Below, in pieces: positions 1-4,996 of a stretch of 5,074 bases of DNA (its first letter is position 1; every line of letters begins with the position of its first letter). Position numbers and translations under genes: made by a program. The stretch is from the NCBI GenBank assembly GCA_030630095.1, contig DAOVNW010000085.1, forward strand, positions 1 to 5,074. Reading direction: 5' to 3'. This DNA is from Candidatus Omnitrophota bacterium (GTDB lineage: Bacteria; Omnitrophota; Gorgyraeia; JAGLLT01). The notes beneath the pieces were generated by a model. That model worked only from the letters and a program-made list of their open reading frames with translations, searched no databases and had not been told where the DNA came from.

Positions 1-24
1 ATCCAATTCCTTATCATACGGCAT
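1..24 (-). CDS. Start of an unidentified protein, cut by the window edge
   Basis: Only the first eight codons are visible (MPYDKELD), starting at an ATG at 24-22. A strong ribosome binding site, AAGGAGG (39-33), lies 8 bases upstream, which makes a real start likely. Another ATG at 29-27 in a different frame is only 3 bases from the AAGGAGG, so it is a poorer choice. The gene follows the exonuclease gene by 40 bases on the same strand and probably shares its transcript. Eight residues are too few to assign a family. Confidence 0.6.
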
Positions 25-43
25 TTCATCCACCTCCTTAATA

Positions 44-61
44 GTCCCGCCACGGCGGGAC
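44..61 (-). repeat. Perfect GC-rich hairpin between two genes
   Basis: GTCCCGCC (44-51) and GGCGGGAC (54-61) are perfect inverted arms around two bases, giving an 8-pair stem (7 pairs with a 4-base loop if the innermost pair stays open). It lies between the exonuclease stop codon and the ribosome binding site of the next gene. No U-run follows on the minus strand; TATTAAGGAGG does, so it is not a convincing terminator. The flanking GAATTAAT (62-69) contains the exonuclease stop codon. The layout, AATTAATTC then hairpin then TTAAGGAG, matches the leaders of DUF167 and coaX. It may protect the RNA ends or be a palindromic repeat. Confidence 0.7.
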
Positions 62-64
62 GAA

Positions 65-616
65 TTAATCCTCCTTTTCACACCAGCCAACCGGAATCTT
101 TTCCAGGTGGCCGTACTTTCTATACAATAGATAGCTGTTTTGACAGCCAAACTCATAAAGTTCTTTCGTCAGCTTAACATCCTGCCTGCAGTAGTCAATG
201 AGTTCATCTATCCGGCCACTCCGCCAAAATTTAACCGCCATCAGCCCATCAGCGCTTTTTTTACTACCCAGGGTGGCCTCAGCAAGGTAATCTAATTTTA
301 TCCGTCTGCCTAATGAAGCATGAACCTTGTAGAGAATATCTAAAGTCCGAATCCCATCAAGCGGCTCCTTAAAGTACTTCTCAAGTACCGGATAGTCAAA
401 CCCTTTGATATTAAAACCGATAACCAGCTCTGCCGCCTTTAATAAAGGCAAAAATTCACCAATGTTTTCTTCCGTATAAACTTTATAACTGTCATCTTTG
501 TAAAAGTAAGCTACGGCCACTGACAAAAGCAGCTTGGCGCAGCCGCCATTGCCTACATCCGTAAATGTATTCTGGGTTTCAATGTCAAAGACGATTACGT
601 CTTTTTCTCCCTTCAT
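65..616 (-). CDS. DEDDy-type 3'-5' exonuclease, ribonuclease H-like fold
   Basis: This 183-residue protein is a stand-alone exonuclease domain of the DnaQ/ribonuclease H-like superfamily, close to the predicted YprB-like 3'-5' exonucleases. The metal-binding residues are in order: D11 and E13 in FDIET (Exo I), N69 to D74 in GFNIKGFDYPVL (Exo II), and Y142 with D146 in YCRQDV (Exo III, the YxxxD form that defines DEDDy enzymes). D93 in RTLDIL fits the family core. Such enzymes remove nucleotides from 3' ends using two metal ions; whether this one prefers DNA or RNA cannot be told. It is probably cytoplasmic, with no signal or membrane segment. The ATG overlaps the DUF167 stop as ATGA, with a modest GGTGA upstream, so translational coupling is likely. 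The TAA stop lies within a GAATTAAT repeat box, as if an inserted repeat supplied the end of the gene. The substrate is unknown. Confidence 0.85.
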   Translation of the reverse strand: MKGEKDVIVFDIETQNTFTDVGNGGCAKLLLSVAVAYFYKDDSYKVYTEENIGEFLPLLKAAELVIGFNIKGFDYPVLEKYFKEPLDGIRTLDILYKVHASLGRRIKLDYLAEATLGSKKSADGLMAVKFWRSGRIDELIDYCRQDVKLTKELYEFGCQNSYLLYRKYGHLEKIPVGWCEKED

Positions 617-843
617 ATTTTCACCGGCACTTTAAAATGAACCGTTTTTTTATTTGTTTTTTCACCGCTCACTATTTCTATGTCACTTTTACTAATCTTG
701 AAATGTTCAGCCAGAACCCGAATAACCTCTTTATTAGCCTTGCTTTTTTCTCTTTGAGCACCAACATAAACCTTCAAATAATCCCCTTCACTTTTCACCA
801 TATTTTTAGCAGCATTAGCCACCACCTTCACCTGAACATTCAT
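613..843 (-). CDS. DUF167 (UPF0235, YggU-like) small protein
   Basis: The 76-residue product has the features of the DUF167 family: an N-terminal VQVKVVANAAKN strand, then GDYLKVYV, the signature KSKANKEVIRVLAEHF (residues about 33-48), and the closing SDIEIVSGEKTNKKTVHFKV. The length is typical. These are small, widespread cytoplasmic proteins with no settled biochemical role. The start at 843 was chosen because AAGGAG (856-851) lies 7 bases before it. A start at 867 would add eight residues coded inside a repeat hairpin and lacks a clear ribosome binding site. The stop overlaps the exonuclease start by four bases (ATGA). Upstream lie a long repeat-rich leader and a CIRCE-controlled promoter reading this way, so expression may be heat-shock regulated. 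Confidence 0.85.
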   Translation of the reverse strand: MNVQVKVVANAAKNMVKSEGDYLKVYVGAQREKSKANKEVIRVLAEHFKISKSDIEIVSGEKTNKKTVHFKVPVKI

Positions 844-861
844 ATAAAATCTCCTTAATGA

Positions 862-904
862 GGGCATCTTTTACAACAACGAAGTTGGTGTAAAAGATAA
901 GCCC
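862..904 (-). repeat. Long hairpin in DUF167 leader, copy 1 of a 42-base direct repeat
   Basis: The arms pair as GGGC (862-865) with GCCC (901-904), ATCTTTTACA (866-875) with TGTAAAAGAT (889-898), and CAAC (877-880) with GTTG (884-887). There is one mismatch (876/888), a two-base bulge (899-900) and a three-base loop: 18 pairs in total. In the minus-strand RNA it would end 5 bases before the AAGGAG of DUF167. Positions 864-905 recur at 984-1025 with a single difference. No U-run follows, so it is more likely a leader stem (RNA stability or translation) or a palindromic repeat than a terminator. Confidence 0.8.
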
Positions 905-969
905 GAATTAATTCCGCCGAGAGTCGCAAAATTGTTGCAAAGAATTTTGAGACATCTTTCGAGACGGAA
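905..969 (-). repeat. 65-base structured intergenic repeat, copy A
   Basis: This segment matches 2052-2117 with three substitutions and one inserted base. It begins (plus strand) with the palindrome GAATTAATTC and can fold on the minus strand: TCCGTC..GA with TC..GGCGGA outside, GTC with GAC next, and CAAAATT with AATTTTG inside, around a 9-base apical loop. Two of the differences fall in the apical loop and one at an already unpaired position, so the pairing is kept. In both places it sits just upstream, in the sense of transcription, of a hairpin, a ribosome binding site and a gene. It could be a structured leader or a non-coding dispersed repeat. Confidence 0.75.
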
Positions 970-981
970 ATTCCTTATTAA

Positions 982-1025
982 AAGCATCTTTTACAACAAC
1001 GAAGTTGGTGTAAATGATAAGCCCG
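982..1025 (-). repeat. Long hairpin, copy 2 of the 42-base direct repeat
   Basis: Positions 984-1025 repeat 864-905 with one change (TAAATGAT instead of TAAAAGAT), exactly 120 bases apart. The change breaks one stem pair, and the outer GGGC of copy 1 is here AAGC, which leaves two of the four outer pairs. In the minus-strand RNA the hairpin is followed by AATAAGGA, which resembles the ribosome binding sites after the sister hairpins, but no gene starts here. It may be the remains of a leader whose gene is gone. Confidence 0.75.
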
Positions 1026-1055
1026 CCTGCCTGCCGAAGCCTTGGCGTAGGCAGG
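1026..1055. repeat. CCTGCC/GGCAGG hairpin element
   Basis: CCTGCCT (1026-1032) pairs with AGGCAGG (1049-1055). GCCGA (1033-1037) pairs inside with TTGGC (1042-1046), including one G-T pair, and two bases (1047-1048) are bulged. It is more GC-rich than its surroundings and abuts the copy-2 hairpin on one side and the GAATTAATTC box on the other. It looks like a REP-like palindrome placed between parts of the module seen at the coaX and DUF167 starts. No U-run marks it as a terminator. Confidence 0.65.
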
Positions 1056-1065
1056 AATTAATTCC
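1054..1065. repeat. GGAATTAATTCC palindrome (intergenic box)
   Basis: This perfect 12-base palindrome lies 3 bases from the CIRCE operator. The 10-base core GAATTAATTC recurs at 905-914 and 2052-2061, and GAATTAAT occurs at 62-69. All four copies lie between genes or at a gene end, next to a hairpin. The function is unknown; it could be a protein-binding site, the end of a repeat element or part of an RNA stem. Confidence 0.6.
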
Positions 1066-1068
1066 CTT

Positions 1069-1095
1069 TTAGCACTCTACCGATAAGAGTGCTAA
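1069..1095 (-). promoter_or_regulatory. CIRCE operator (HrcA heat-shock repressor binding site)
   Basis: TTAGCACTC (1069-1077), nine bases, then GAGTGCTAA (1087-1095) is an exact match to the known CIRCE consensus with its 9-base spacer. HrcA dimers bind CIRCE and repress chaperone operons until heat stress. Here it begins about 5 bases past the likely transcription start of a minus-strand promoter, the usual place for repression. In other bacteria the gene behind CIRCE is nearly always groES-groEL, hrcA or dnaK; here the next gene is DUF167, 226 bases on. The site itself is certain by sequence; its current target is inferred. Confidence 0.95.
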
Positions 1096-1106
1096 TTTAG
1101 TACCCT

Positions 1107-1135
1107 ATCATATTAGAATACTTCCTAAAAATCAA
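1107..1135 (-). promoter_or_regulatory. SigmaA/sigma70-type promoter feeding CIRCE and DUF167
   Basis: On the minus strand TTGATT (1135-1130, -35, four of six consensus bases) is followed after exactly 17 bases by TATGAT (1112-1107, -10, five of six). Transcription should start near 1100, and CIRCE follows directly. The match, spacing and operator position together make this a convincing housekeeping-sigma promoter under HrcA control. It would produce a leader of about 257 bases before the DUF167 start. Confidence 0.85.
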
Positions 1136-1212
1136 GTTACACATAAGACAGTAGCAGATAGTTACAGGCGGTATGCGCAATTTACAATTAATTATCTCCT
1201 CAATTCTTACAA

Positions 1213-1992
1213 TTACCCTGTTTTTCGCCCATTTTCGTTATAACTTATAAGCAATCCCCTCAGTGTCAGGTTGGGCTCTACCTTATCTATACAAGCTGTA
1301 TACTGCTTAATAAGCCCCGCGTAGCCGCCTGTAGCCAGCACAACAAAACCCTTGCCGAGCTTCTTCTTATATCTGCCGACTATCCCCTCGCAGGCCGCCG
1401 CCGTCGCATATATGATGCCGTTACTCATACTGGTAACCGTATCACGGCCTATCAAGCCTCTGGCTTTCATCAGGCTAATTTCAGGCAGCAACTCGGCATC
1501 AACAGACAAAGCCTTGAGCGAACTCTTTATGCCGGGCACTATCACTCCACCCAGATAATCCCCTTTTTTATTAACCGCGTCAAAGGTTATGGCCGTGCCA
1601 AAATCTATGATGACGATATTTTTTTCGCCGTAGAGATGATGGGCGGCTATAGCATTAACCAACCTGTCAGCGCCAAGCTGCCCTGGAGTTTTATACCTAT
1701 TTTTAATTTTATATTTCAAGTCTTTTCCTGATTCAAAAACCGTACAACCTAAGAGGCGCTTCAACACTCTCTTGAAGGAGCTGTTTAATGAGGGCACCAC
1801 ACTGCAAAAGGCAACAGCCTCAATCTGCCTTTTACTAATCTTATTTTTTTTAAAATACCCTTTTATCGCTTTTTCTAAATACAAAACATTATTGCCGGCT
1901 TCTGTATCAATCCTATCCACCTTCATAATGCCCTTATTTTCAGCCGCGCCTAAAACAATACTTGTATTACCAATATCTATCAATAAAATCAT
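1213..1992 (-). CDS. coaX: Type III pantothenate kinase
   Basis: CoaX phosphorylates pantothenate with ATP to 4'-phosphopantothenate, the first committed step of coenzyme A synthesis, in the cytoplasm. The 259-residue length is typical of the family. Visible ASKHA-fold motifs are the N-terminal phosphate-binding DIGNTS (6-11), YKTPGQLGADRLVN (100-113) with D109 as the expected catalytic base and R110, IDFGTAITFD (129-138), GGVIVPG (148-154), GRDTVTSMSNG (182-192) and ATGGY (220-224), ending in the usual NLTLRGL (241-247). The start is supported by AAGGGG (2005-2000), 7 bases upstream. Type III enzymes are generally insensitive to coenzyme A feedback and often need a monovalent cation. The gene is separated from birA by 290 bases and preceded by a hairpin and a 65-base repeat, so it may have its own promoter, though none was clear. 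Confidence 0.95.
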   Translation of the reverse strand: MILLIDIGNTSIVLGAAENKGIMKVDRIDTEAGNNVLYLEKAIKGYFKKNKISKRQIEAVAFCSVVPSLNSSFKRVLKRLLGCTVFESGKDLKYKIKNRYKTPGQLGADRLVNAIAAHHLYGEKNIVIIDFGTAITFDAVNKKGDYLGGVIVPGIKSSLKALSVDAELLPEISLMKARGLIGRDTVTSMSNGIIYATAAACEGIVGRYKKKLGKGFVVLATGGYAGLIKQYTACIDKVEPNLTLRGLLISYNENGRKTG

Positions 1993-2010
1993 TTTACTTC
2001 CCCTTAATAA

Positions 2011-2051
2011 GCGCGTATCTTATGGAACAAAGTGAACATAAGTTACTGCGC
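2011..2051 (-). repeat. Imperfect hairpin in the coaX leader
   Basis: GCGC (2011-2014) pairs with GCGC (2048-2051), GTA (2015-2017) with TAC (2044-2046), and CTTATG (2019-2024) with CATAAG (2037-2042). There is one mismatch (2018/2043), one bulge (2047) and a 12-base loop. It lies between the GAATTAATTC box and TTAAGGGG, the coaX ribosome binding site, exactly where the DUF167 leader has its own hairpin of quite different sequence. Keeping a stem while the sequence changes suggests that structure is what matters. No U-run follows. Confidence 0.65.
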
Positions 2052-2117
2052 GAATTAATTCCGCCGAGAGTCGCAAAATTGTTGTAAAAGAATTTTGTGA
2101 CATCTTTCAAGACGGAA
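2052..2117 (-). repeat. 65-base structured intergenic repeat, copy B
   Basis: This is the second copy of the element at 905-969, with about 62 of 66 aligned positions identical. The stem arms GTC..CAAAATT and AATTTTG..GAC are intact. It lies in the same position relative to coaX as copy A does to DUF167. A 13-base stretch in it (TTGTTGTAAAAGA, 2079-2091) also occurs, inverted, in the arm of the DUF167-leader hairpin (867-879), hinting at shared origin or recombination among these elements. Confidence 0.75.
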
Positions 2118-2158
2118 CTTTTCAACCATATTGTCAAAAATATCTGAATTTAAATAAT

Positions 2159-2257
2159 CAATAACCAATAATCAAACACTTGCTCCTGCCTTGGTTTGGT
2201 TATTTGAATTTGGTCATTGGTTATTATTTGGTTATTGTTTCTTGTATCTTGGTTATT
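2159..2257. repeat. AT-rich TTGGTTATT repeats between birA and coaX
   Basis: TTGGTTATT occurs at about 2196, 2217, 2228 and 2249 on the plus strand, with a variant TTGGTCATT at 2210 and an inverted copy, AATAACCAA, at 2160-2168. CAATAACCAATAAT (2159-2172) can pair with 2223-2237 with one bulged base, enclosing a 50-base loop. It directly follows the uvrB-birA unit. It may help end that transcript or be a degenerate intergenic repeat; no classic terminator is present. The rest of the 2118-2282 spacer shows nothing else recognisable. Confidence 0.5.
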
Positions 2258-2282
2258 TTATTCCCCCGCCGCCTCTATCAAT

Positions 2283-3038
2283 CTAAATATCCTCAGCGCT
2301 CATAATCTTTTCTATCAACCCGCTGTCTTTTCTCAAAAGCAAGGCGCCGCTCTCTTCATCAAGGCCGACGGCCATACCCGTTGTTAAATCTTTGCCGGTA
2401 TTTATGCTTATCCGTGAACCTATTGAGCGGGATAACTCATACCACTTTTCTATTACCGGCTTTATACCCTCTTCTTTAAACAAAAAATACTGTTTTTCGA
2501 GCTCTCTTAAAATCTCTTTTGCCAGCTCAACCCTCGAATACCTGATACCTGATTCATCAAGCAAGGTGGCGCTTCCCGGAGGTAAATTATCAGAGGATAA
2601 ATTAACATTGACTCCTATGCCTAAAATAAGAAACTCCGTTTTTTCGTCTCTTATCTCAGCTTCAGCTAAAATACCGGCCGCCTTCCCGCCGTTAATCATA
2701 ATGTCATTGGGCCACTTGATAAAACAGTCAAGACTGCTTACCTTTCTAATTGCCAAGGCCAGAGCAACACTTGACAAAAGATAAAATCCAGCCAGGTTGT
2801 TCGCGCTCTCCGGCGGCCTTAAAATAACTGACATATAGAGGCCGCCCTCCTGGCAGACCCACCTTCTTTGCCTGCGGCCTCTGGCAGAGGTCTGGTTTTC
2901 AGCAAAAACCACCCCGCCCTCTTCTATGCCCCTTCGCGCCAAAAGACGGGCAATATCATTAGTAGAACCTGTGCTTTTATAGCAGAATATCTTCCTGCCT
3001 AACAGGCGGGTATTTAAATTATAACTTACTTCCCGCAT
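2283..3038 (-). CDS. birA: Biotin-[acetyl-CoA-carboxylase] ligase, monofunctional
   Basis: This enzyme makes biotinyl-5'-AMP and moves biotin to a lysine of the biotin carrier protein of acetyl-CoA carboxylase (or related carboxylases) in the cytoplasm. The 251 residues show STGSTN (22-27), the adenylate-binding loop region AENQTSARGRRQRRW (46-60), KWPNDI (108-113), GGKAAGILAE (117-126, K119 being the expected catalytic lysine) and GIGVNVN (140-146), then a small C-terminal SH3-like domain (about 205-251). There is no N-terminal helix-turn-helix, so unlike E. coli BirA it should not act as a repressor. The loop reads ARGRRQRRW rather than the common GRGRRGRxW, a mild variation. The ATG overlaps the end of uvrB by 13 bases with AAAGG about 7 bases upstream, indicating one transcript and probable coupling. 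Confidence 0.95.
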   Translation of the reverse strand: MREVSYNLNTRLLGRKIFCYKSTGSTNDIARLLARRGIEEGGVVFAENQTSARGRRQRRWVCQEGGLYMSVILRPPESANNLAGFYLLSSVALALAIRKVSSLDCFIKWPNDIMINGGKAAGILAEAEIRDEKTEFLILGIGVNVNLSSDNLPPGSATLLDESGIRYSRVELAKEILRELEKQYFLFKEEGIKPVIEKWYELSRSIGSRISINTGKDLTTGMAVGLDEESGALLLRKDSGLIEKIMSAEDI

Positions 3039-4996
3039 CTCAAAACCTTTATCTCATCGCGTAACTTAGCCGCTTTTTCGAACTGCAGGTTTTTGGCAGC
3101 CTCGAGCATATCCTTCTCAAGTTCAGATATAACCTCTATTTTCAGTTCCTCATCCAGTGATTCCGCCACCACGCATCCGGCTATATCCCTGGCCTCATCA
3201 TAAGCCTCTATGCCTTCTTTTATCACCTTCATTATAGAAACAGGTTTTATATTATGCGCCGTGTTATACGCCAACTGAATTTTTCTTCTTCTTTCGGTTT
3301 CATCTATCATGCGCTTCATAGATACGGTCACTCTATCGGCGTACATAAAAACCTCAGCGTTTATATGCCGGGCGCACCTGCCGGCTACCTGAATGAGCGA
3401 GGTATGAGACCTTAAAAACCCCTCTTTATCCGCGTCCAGAATACAAACCAAAGACACCTCGGGCAAATCAAGCCCCTCTCTCAACAGATTAACTCCTACT
3501 AGGCAATCAAACTTCTTTAGCCTTAAATCACGCAGTATCTTAACCCTCTCAATCGTCTTTATCTCAGAATGTAAATACTTCACCCGCAAATCCAACTGCC
3601 CCAAGTGGTCCGATAAGTCTTCCGCCATTCTCTTTGTCAGCGTCGTAACTAAAACCCTTTCTTTCTTTTTCGCCCTAGCCTTTACCTCTGAGATTATGTC
3701 GTCAATCTGCCCCCTGGACGGCTTAACCGTTATCATGGGATCTATAAGCCCTGTAGGCCTGACAACCTGTTCTATGGGCGCACTTTTTGAAAGTTCAAAA
3801 TCAGCCGGCGTAGCGGAAACAAAAAGCGTCTGATTTAAAAGCGGCTCAAACTCATCAAACTTCAAAGGCCTGTTATCTAGGCAGGAAGGCAGCCTGAAGC
3901 CATGTTCTACCAGCACCTCTTTTCTGGATCTATCGCCCCTGTACATTCCTCTAATCTGGGGCAGGGTAACGTGAGACTCATCAATAATAGTAAAAAAATC
4001 AGATTGAAAATAATCTATCAGGCACCACGGCCGGGAACCCTTTGGCCTGCCCGACAAATGCCGGGAATAATTTTCAATCCCATGGCAGTAGCCTGTCTCA
4101 AGCATCATTTCCATGTCATAGTTTGTCCTATTTTTTAAACGCTCAGCCTCAATAAGCTTGCCTTCATTTTTAAACTCCCTGACTCTGGCGATTAACTCTT
4201 TTTTTATCCCGCCTACCGCGTTTTTTATGGAAGCATCCTTCACCATAAAGTGCTTAGCCGGATAAAGACTGATTTCATCCAGCACCACTTCCTCTTTTAG
4301 CGTAACAGGATGAAGCTGTTTTATGCTCTCAATTAAACTACCAAAAAACTCTACTCTTACCGCCTCCTCTTTATAAGAAGGATAGATATCTACTACCTCT
4401 CCTCTTACTCTGAAGGTTCCTCTTTTAAAGTCGGCATCGCTTCTTTCATACTGAATCTTTATCAGCTCCTTCAGCAAATCATCTCTTTCTATTTCCTGAT
4501 TTTTTTTCAAACATACCAAAGCTTCAGTATAATCCTCCGGCGAACCCAAATTATAGATACAGGAAACGCTGGCTACAATTATCACGTCTCGCCGGGAAAT
4601 AAGCGAACTGGTAGCCGCCAGCCTTAATCTGTCAAGGCGCTCGTTTATAGAGGCATCTTTTTCAATATAGGTATCCGTCTGCGGAATGTACGCCTCCGGC
4701 TGATAATAGTCATAGTAGCTTACAAAGTACTCAACGGCATTCTCGGGAAAAAATTCCCTAAATTCACTGTAAAGCTGAGCGGCCAGCGTCTTGTTGTGGG
4801 AAATAACCAGAACCGGTCTTTGAAGATTGGCAATTACATTGGCCGCGGTAAAGGTCTTACCTGAACCCGTCACTCCCAGGAGAGTTGTATACTTCTCATC
4901 AGCCTTCAGCCTCCGCAAAATTCCCTTTATAGCCCCGGGCTGATCCCCCTTCGGTTTAAAAGCTGTAGTAAGTCTAAATAAAGGGGACGGGTTCAT
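3026..4996 (-). CDS. uvrB: Excinuclease ABC subunit B
   Basis: UvrB is the damage-verifying helicase-like core of nucleotide excision repair. It is loaded by UvrA, then recruits UvrC for incision on both sides of the lesion. The 656 residues are full length. In order: FKPKGDQPGAI (13-23), Walker A GVTGSGKT (41-48), the tyrosine-rich beta-hairpin YFVSYYDYYQPEAYIPQTDTY (90-110) that clamps DNA, Walker B IDESH (338-342), FVSATPAD (392-399), GVNLLREGLDLPEV (501-514), motif VI SLIQVAGRCARH (533-544), and a C-terminal UVR domain (about 623-653) that contacts UvrC. Motif VI departs from the usual SLIQTIGRAARN, but Q536, R540 and R543 remain. M1 gives the normal short lead before the FRLTTAF motif, though no strong ribosome binding site precedes it. 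It is followed by birA with a 13-base overlap. Confidence 0.98.
   Translation of the reverse strand: MNPSPLFRLTTAFKPKGDQPGAIKGILRRLKADEKYTTLLGVTGSGKTFTAANVIANLQRPVLVISHNKTLAAQLYSEFREFFPENAVEYFVSYYDYYQPEAYIPQTDTYIEKDASINERLDRLRLAATSSLISRRDVIIVASVSCIYNLGSPEDYTEALVCLKKNQEIERDDLLKELIKIQYERSDADFKRGTFRVRGEVVDIYPSYKEEAVRVEFFGSLIESIKQLHPVTLKEEVVLDEISLYPAKHFMVKDASIKNAVGGIKKELIARVREFKNEGKLIEAERLKNRTNYDMEMMLETGYCHGIENYSRHLSGRPKGSRPWCLIDYFQSDFFTIIDESHVTLPQIRGMYRGDRSRKEVLVEHGFRLPSCLDNRPLKFDEFEPLLNQTLFVSATPADFELSKSAPIEQVVRPTGLIDPMITVKPSRGQIDDIISEVKARAKKKERVLVTTLTKRMAEDLSDHLGQLDLRVKYLHSEIKTIERVKILRDLRLKKFDCLVGVNLLREGLDLPEVSLVCILDADKEGFLRSHTSLIQVAGRCARHINAEVFMYADRVTVSMKRMIDETERRRKIQLAYNTAHNIKPVSIMKVIKEGIEAYDEARDIAGCVVAESLDEELKIEVISELEKDMLEAAKNLQFEKAAKLRDEIKVLRCGK

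Larger units (their letters stand above)
844..1212. other. Gene-free regulatory and repeat region between coaX and DUF167
   Basis: This 369-base stretch holds no believable gene. From left to right it contains the DUF167 ribosome binding site (851-856), a hairpin repeat (862-904), a 65-base repeat (905-969), a second copy of the hairpin (982-1024), a CCTGCC hairpin (1026-1055), a GGAATTAATTCC palindrome (1054-1065), a CIRCE operator (1069-1095) and a minus-strand promoter (1107-1135). In the remaining 1136-1212 there are only two short TTACAATTA repeats (about 1181 and 1208) just past the coaX stop. No terminator with a U-run was seen after coaX, so read-through from coaX cannot be excluded. 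Confidence 0.75.

Noticed and set aside
44..61. GC-rich hairpin as a rho-independent terminator after the exonuclease
   Set aside because: No U-run follows on either strand, and a ribosome binding site and gene start come directly after it.
565..858. Plus-strand open frame of 97 codons
   Set aside because: It lies opposite DUF167 and the exonuclease start; its composition is that of antisense AT-rich sequence with no recognisable domain.
844..867. Longer DUF167 start at 867 giving 84 residues
   Set aside because: The extra codons run through the hairpin and the AAGGAG site; the start at 843 has ideal ribosome binding site spacing and fits the family's beginning.
906..953. Mini-ORF starting ATGTCTCAAAAT in the 65-base repeat, minus strand
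   Set aside because: Only 15 codons with no ribosome binding site at proper distance, and the one-base indel in copy B changes the frame, so coding is not conserved.
2109..2137. Possible coaX promoter with a perfect TTGACA at 2137-2132
   Set aside because: The hexamer 17 bases downstream is CGTCTT, with no acceptable -10 at 16-18 bases.
2392..2784. Plus-strand open frame of 130 codons
   Set aside because: It lies entirely opposite birA, which has clear family motifs; no ribosome binding site or domain supports the antisense frame.
2994..3011. CCTGCC..AGGCGG palindrome inside birA
   Set aside because: Short and imperfect, and it lies in the intact birA N-terminus; likely chance.
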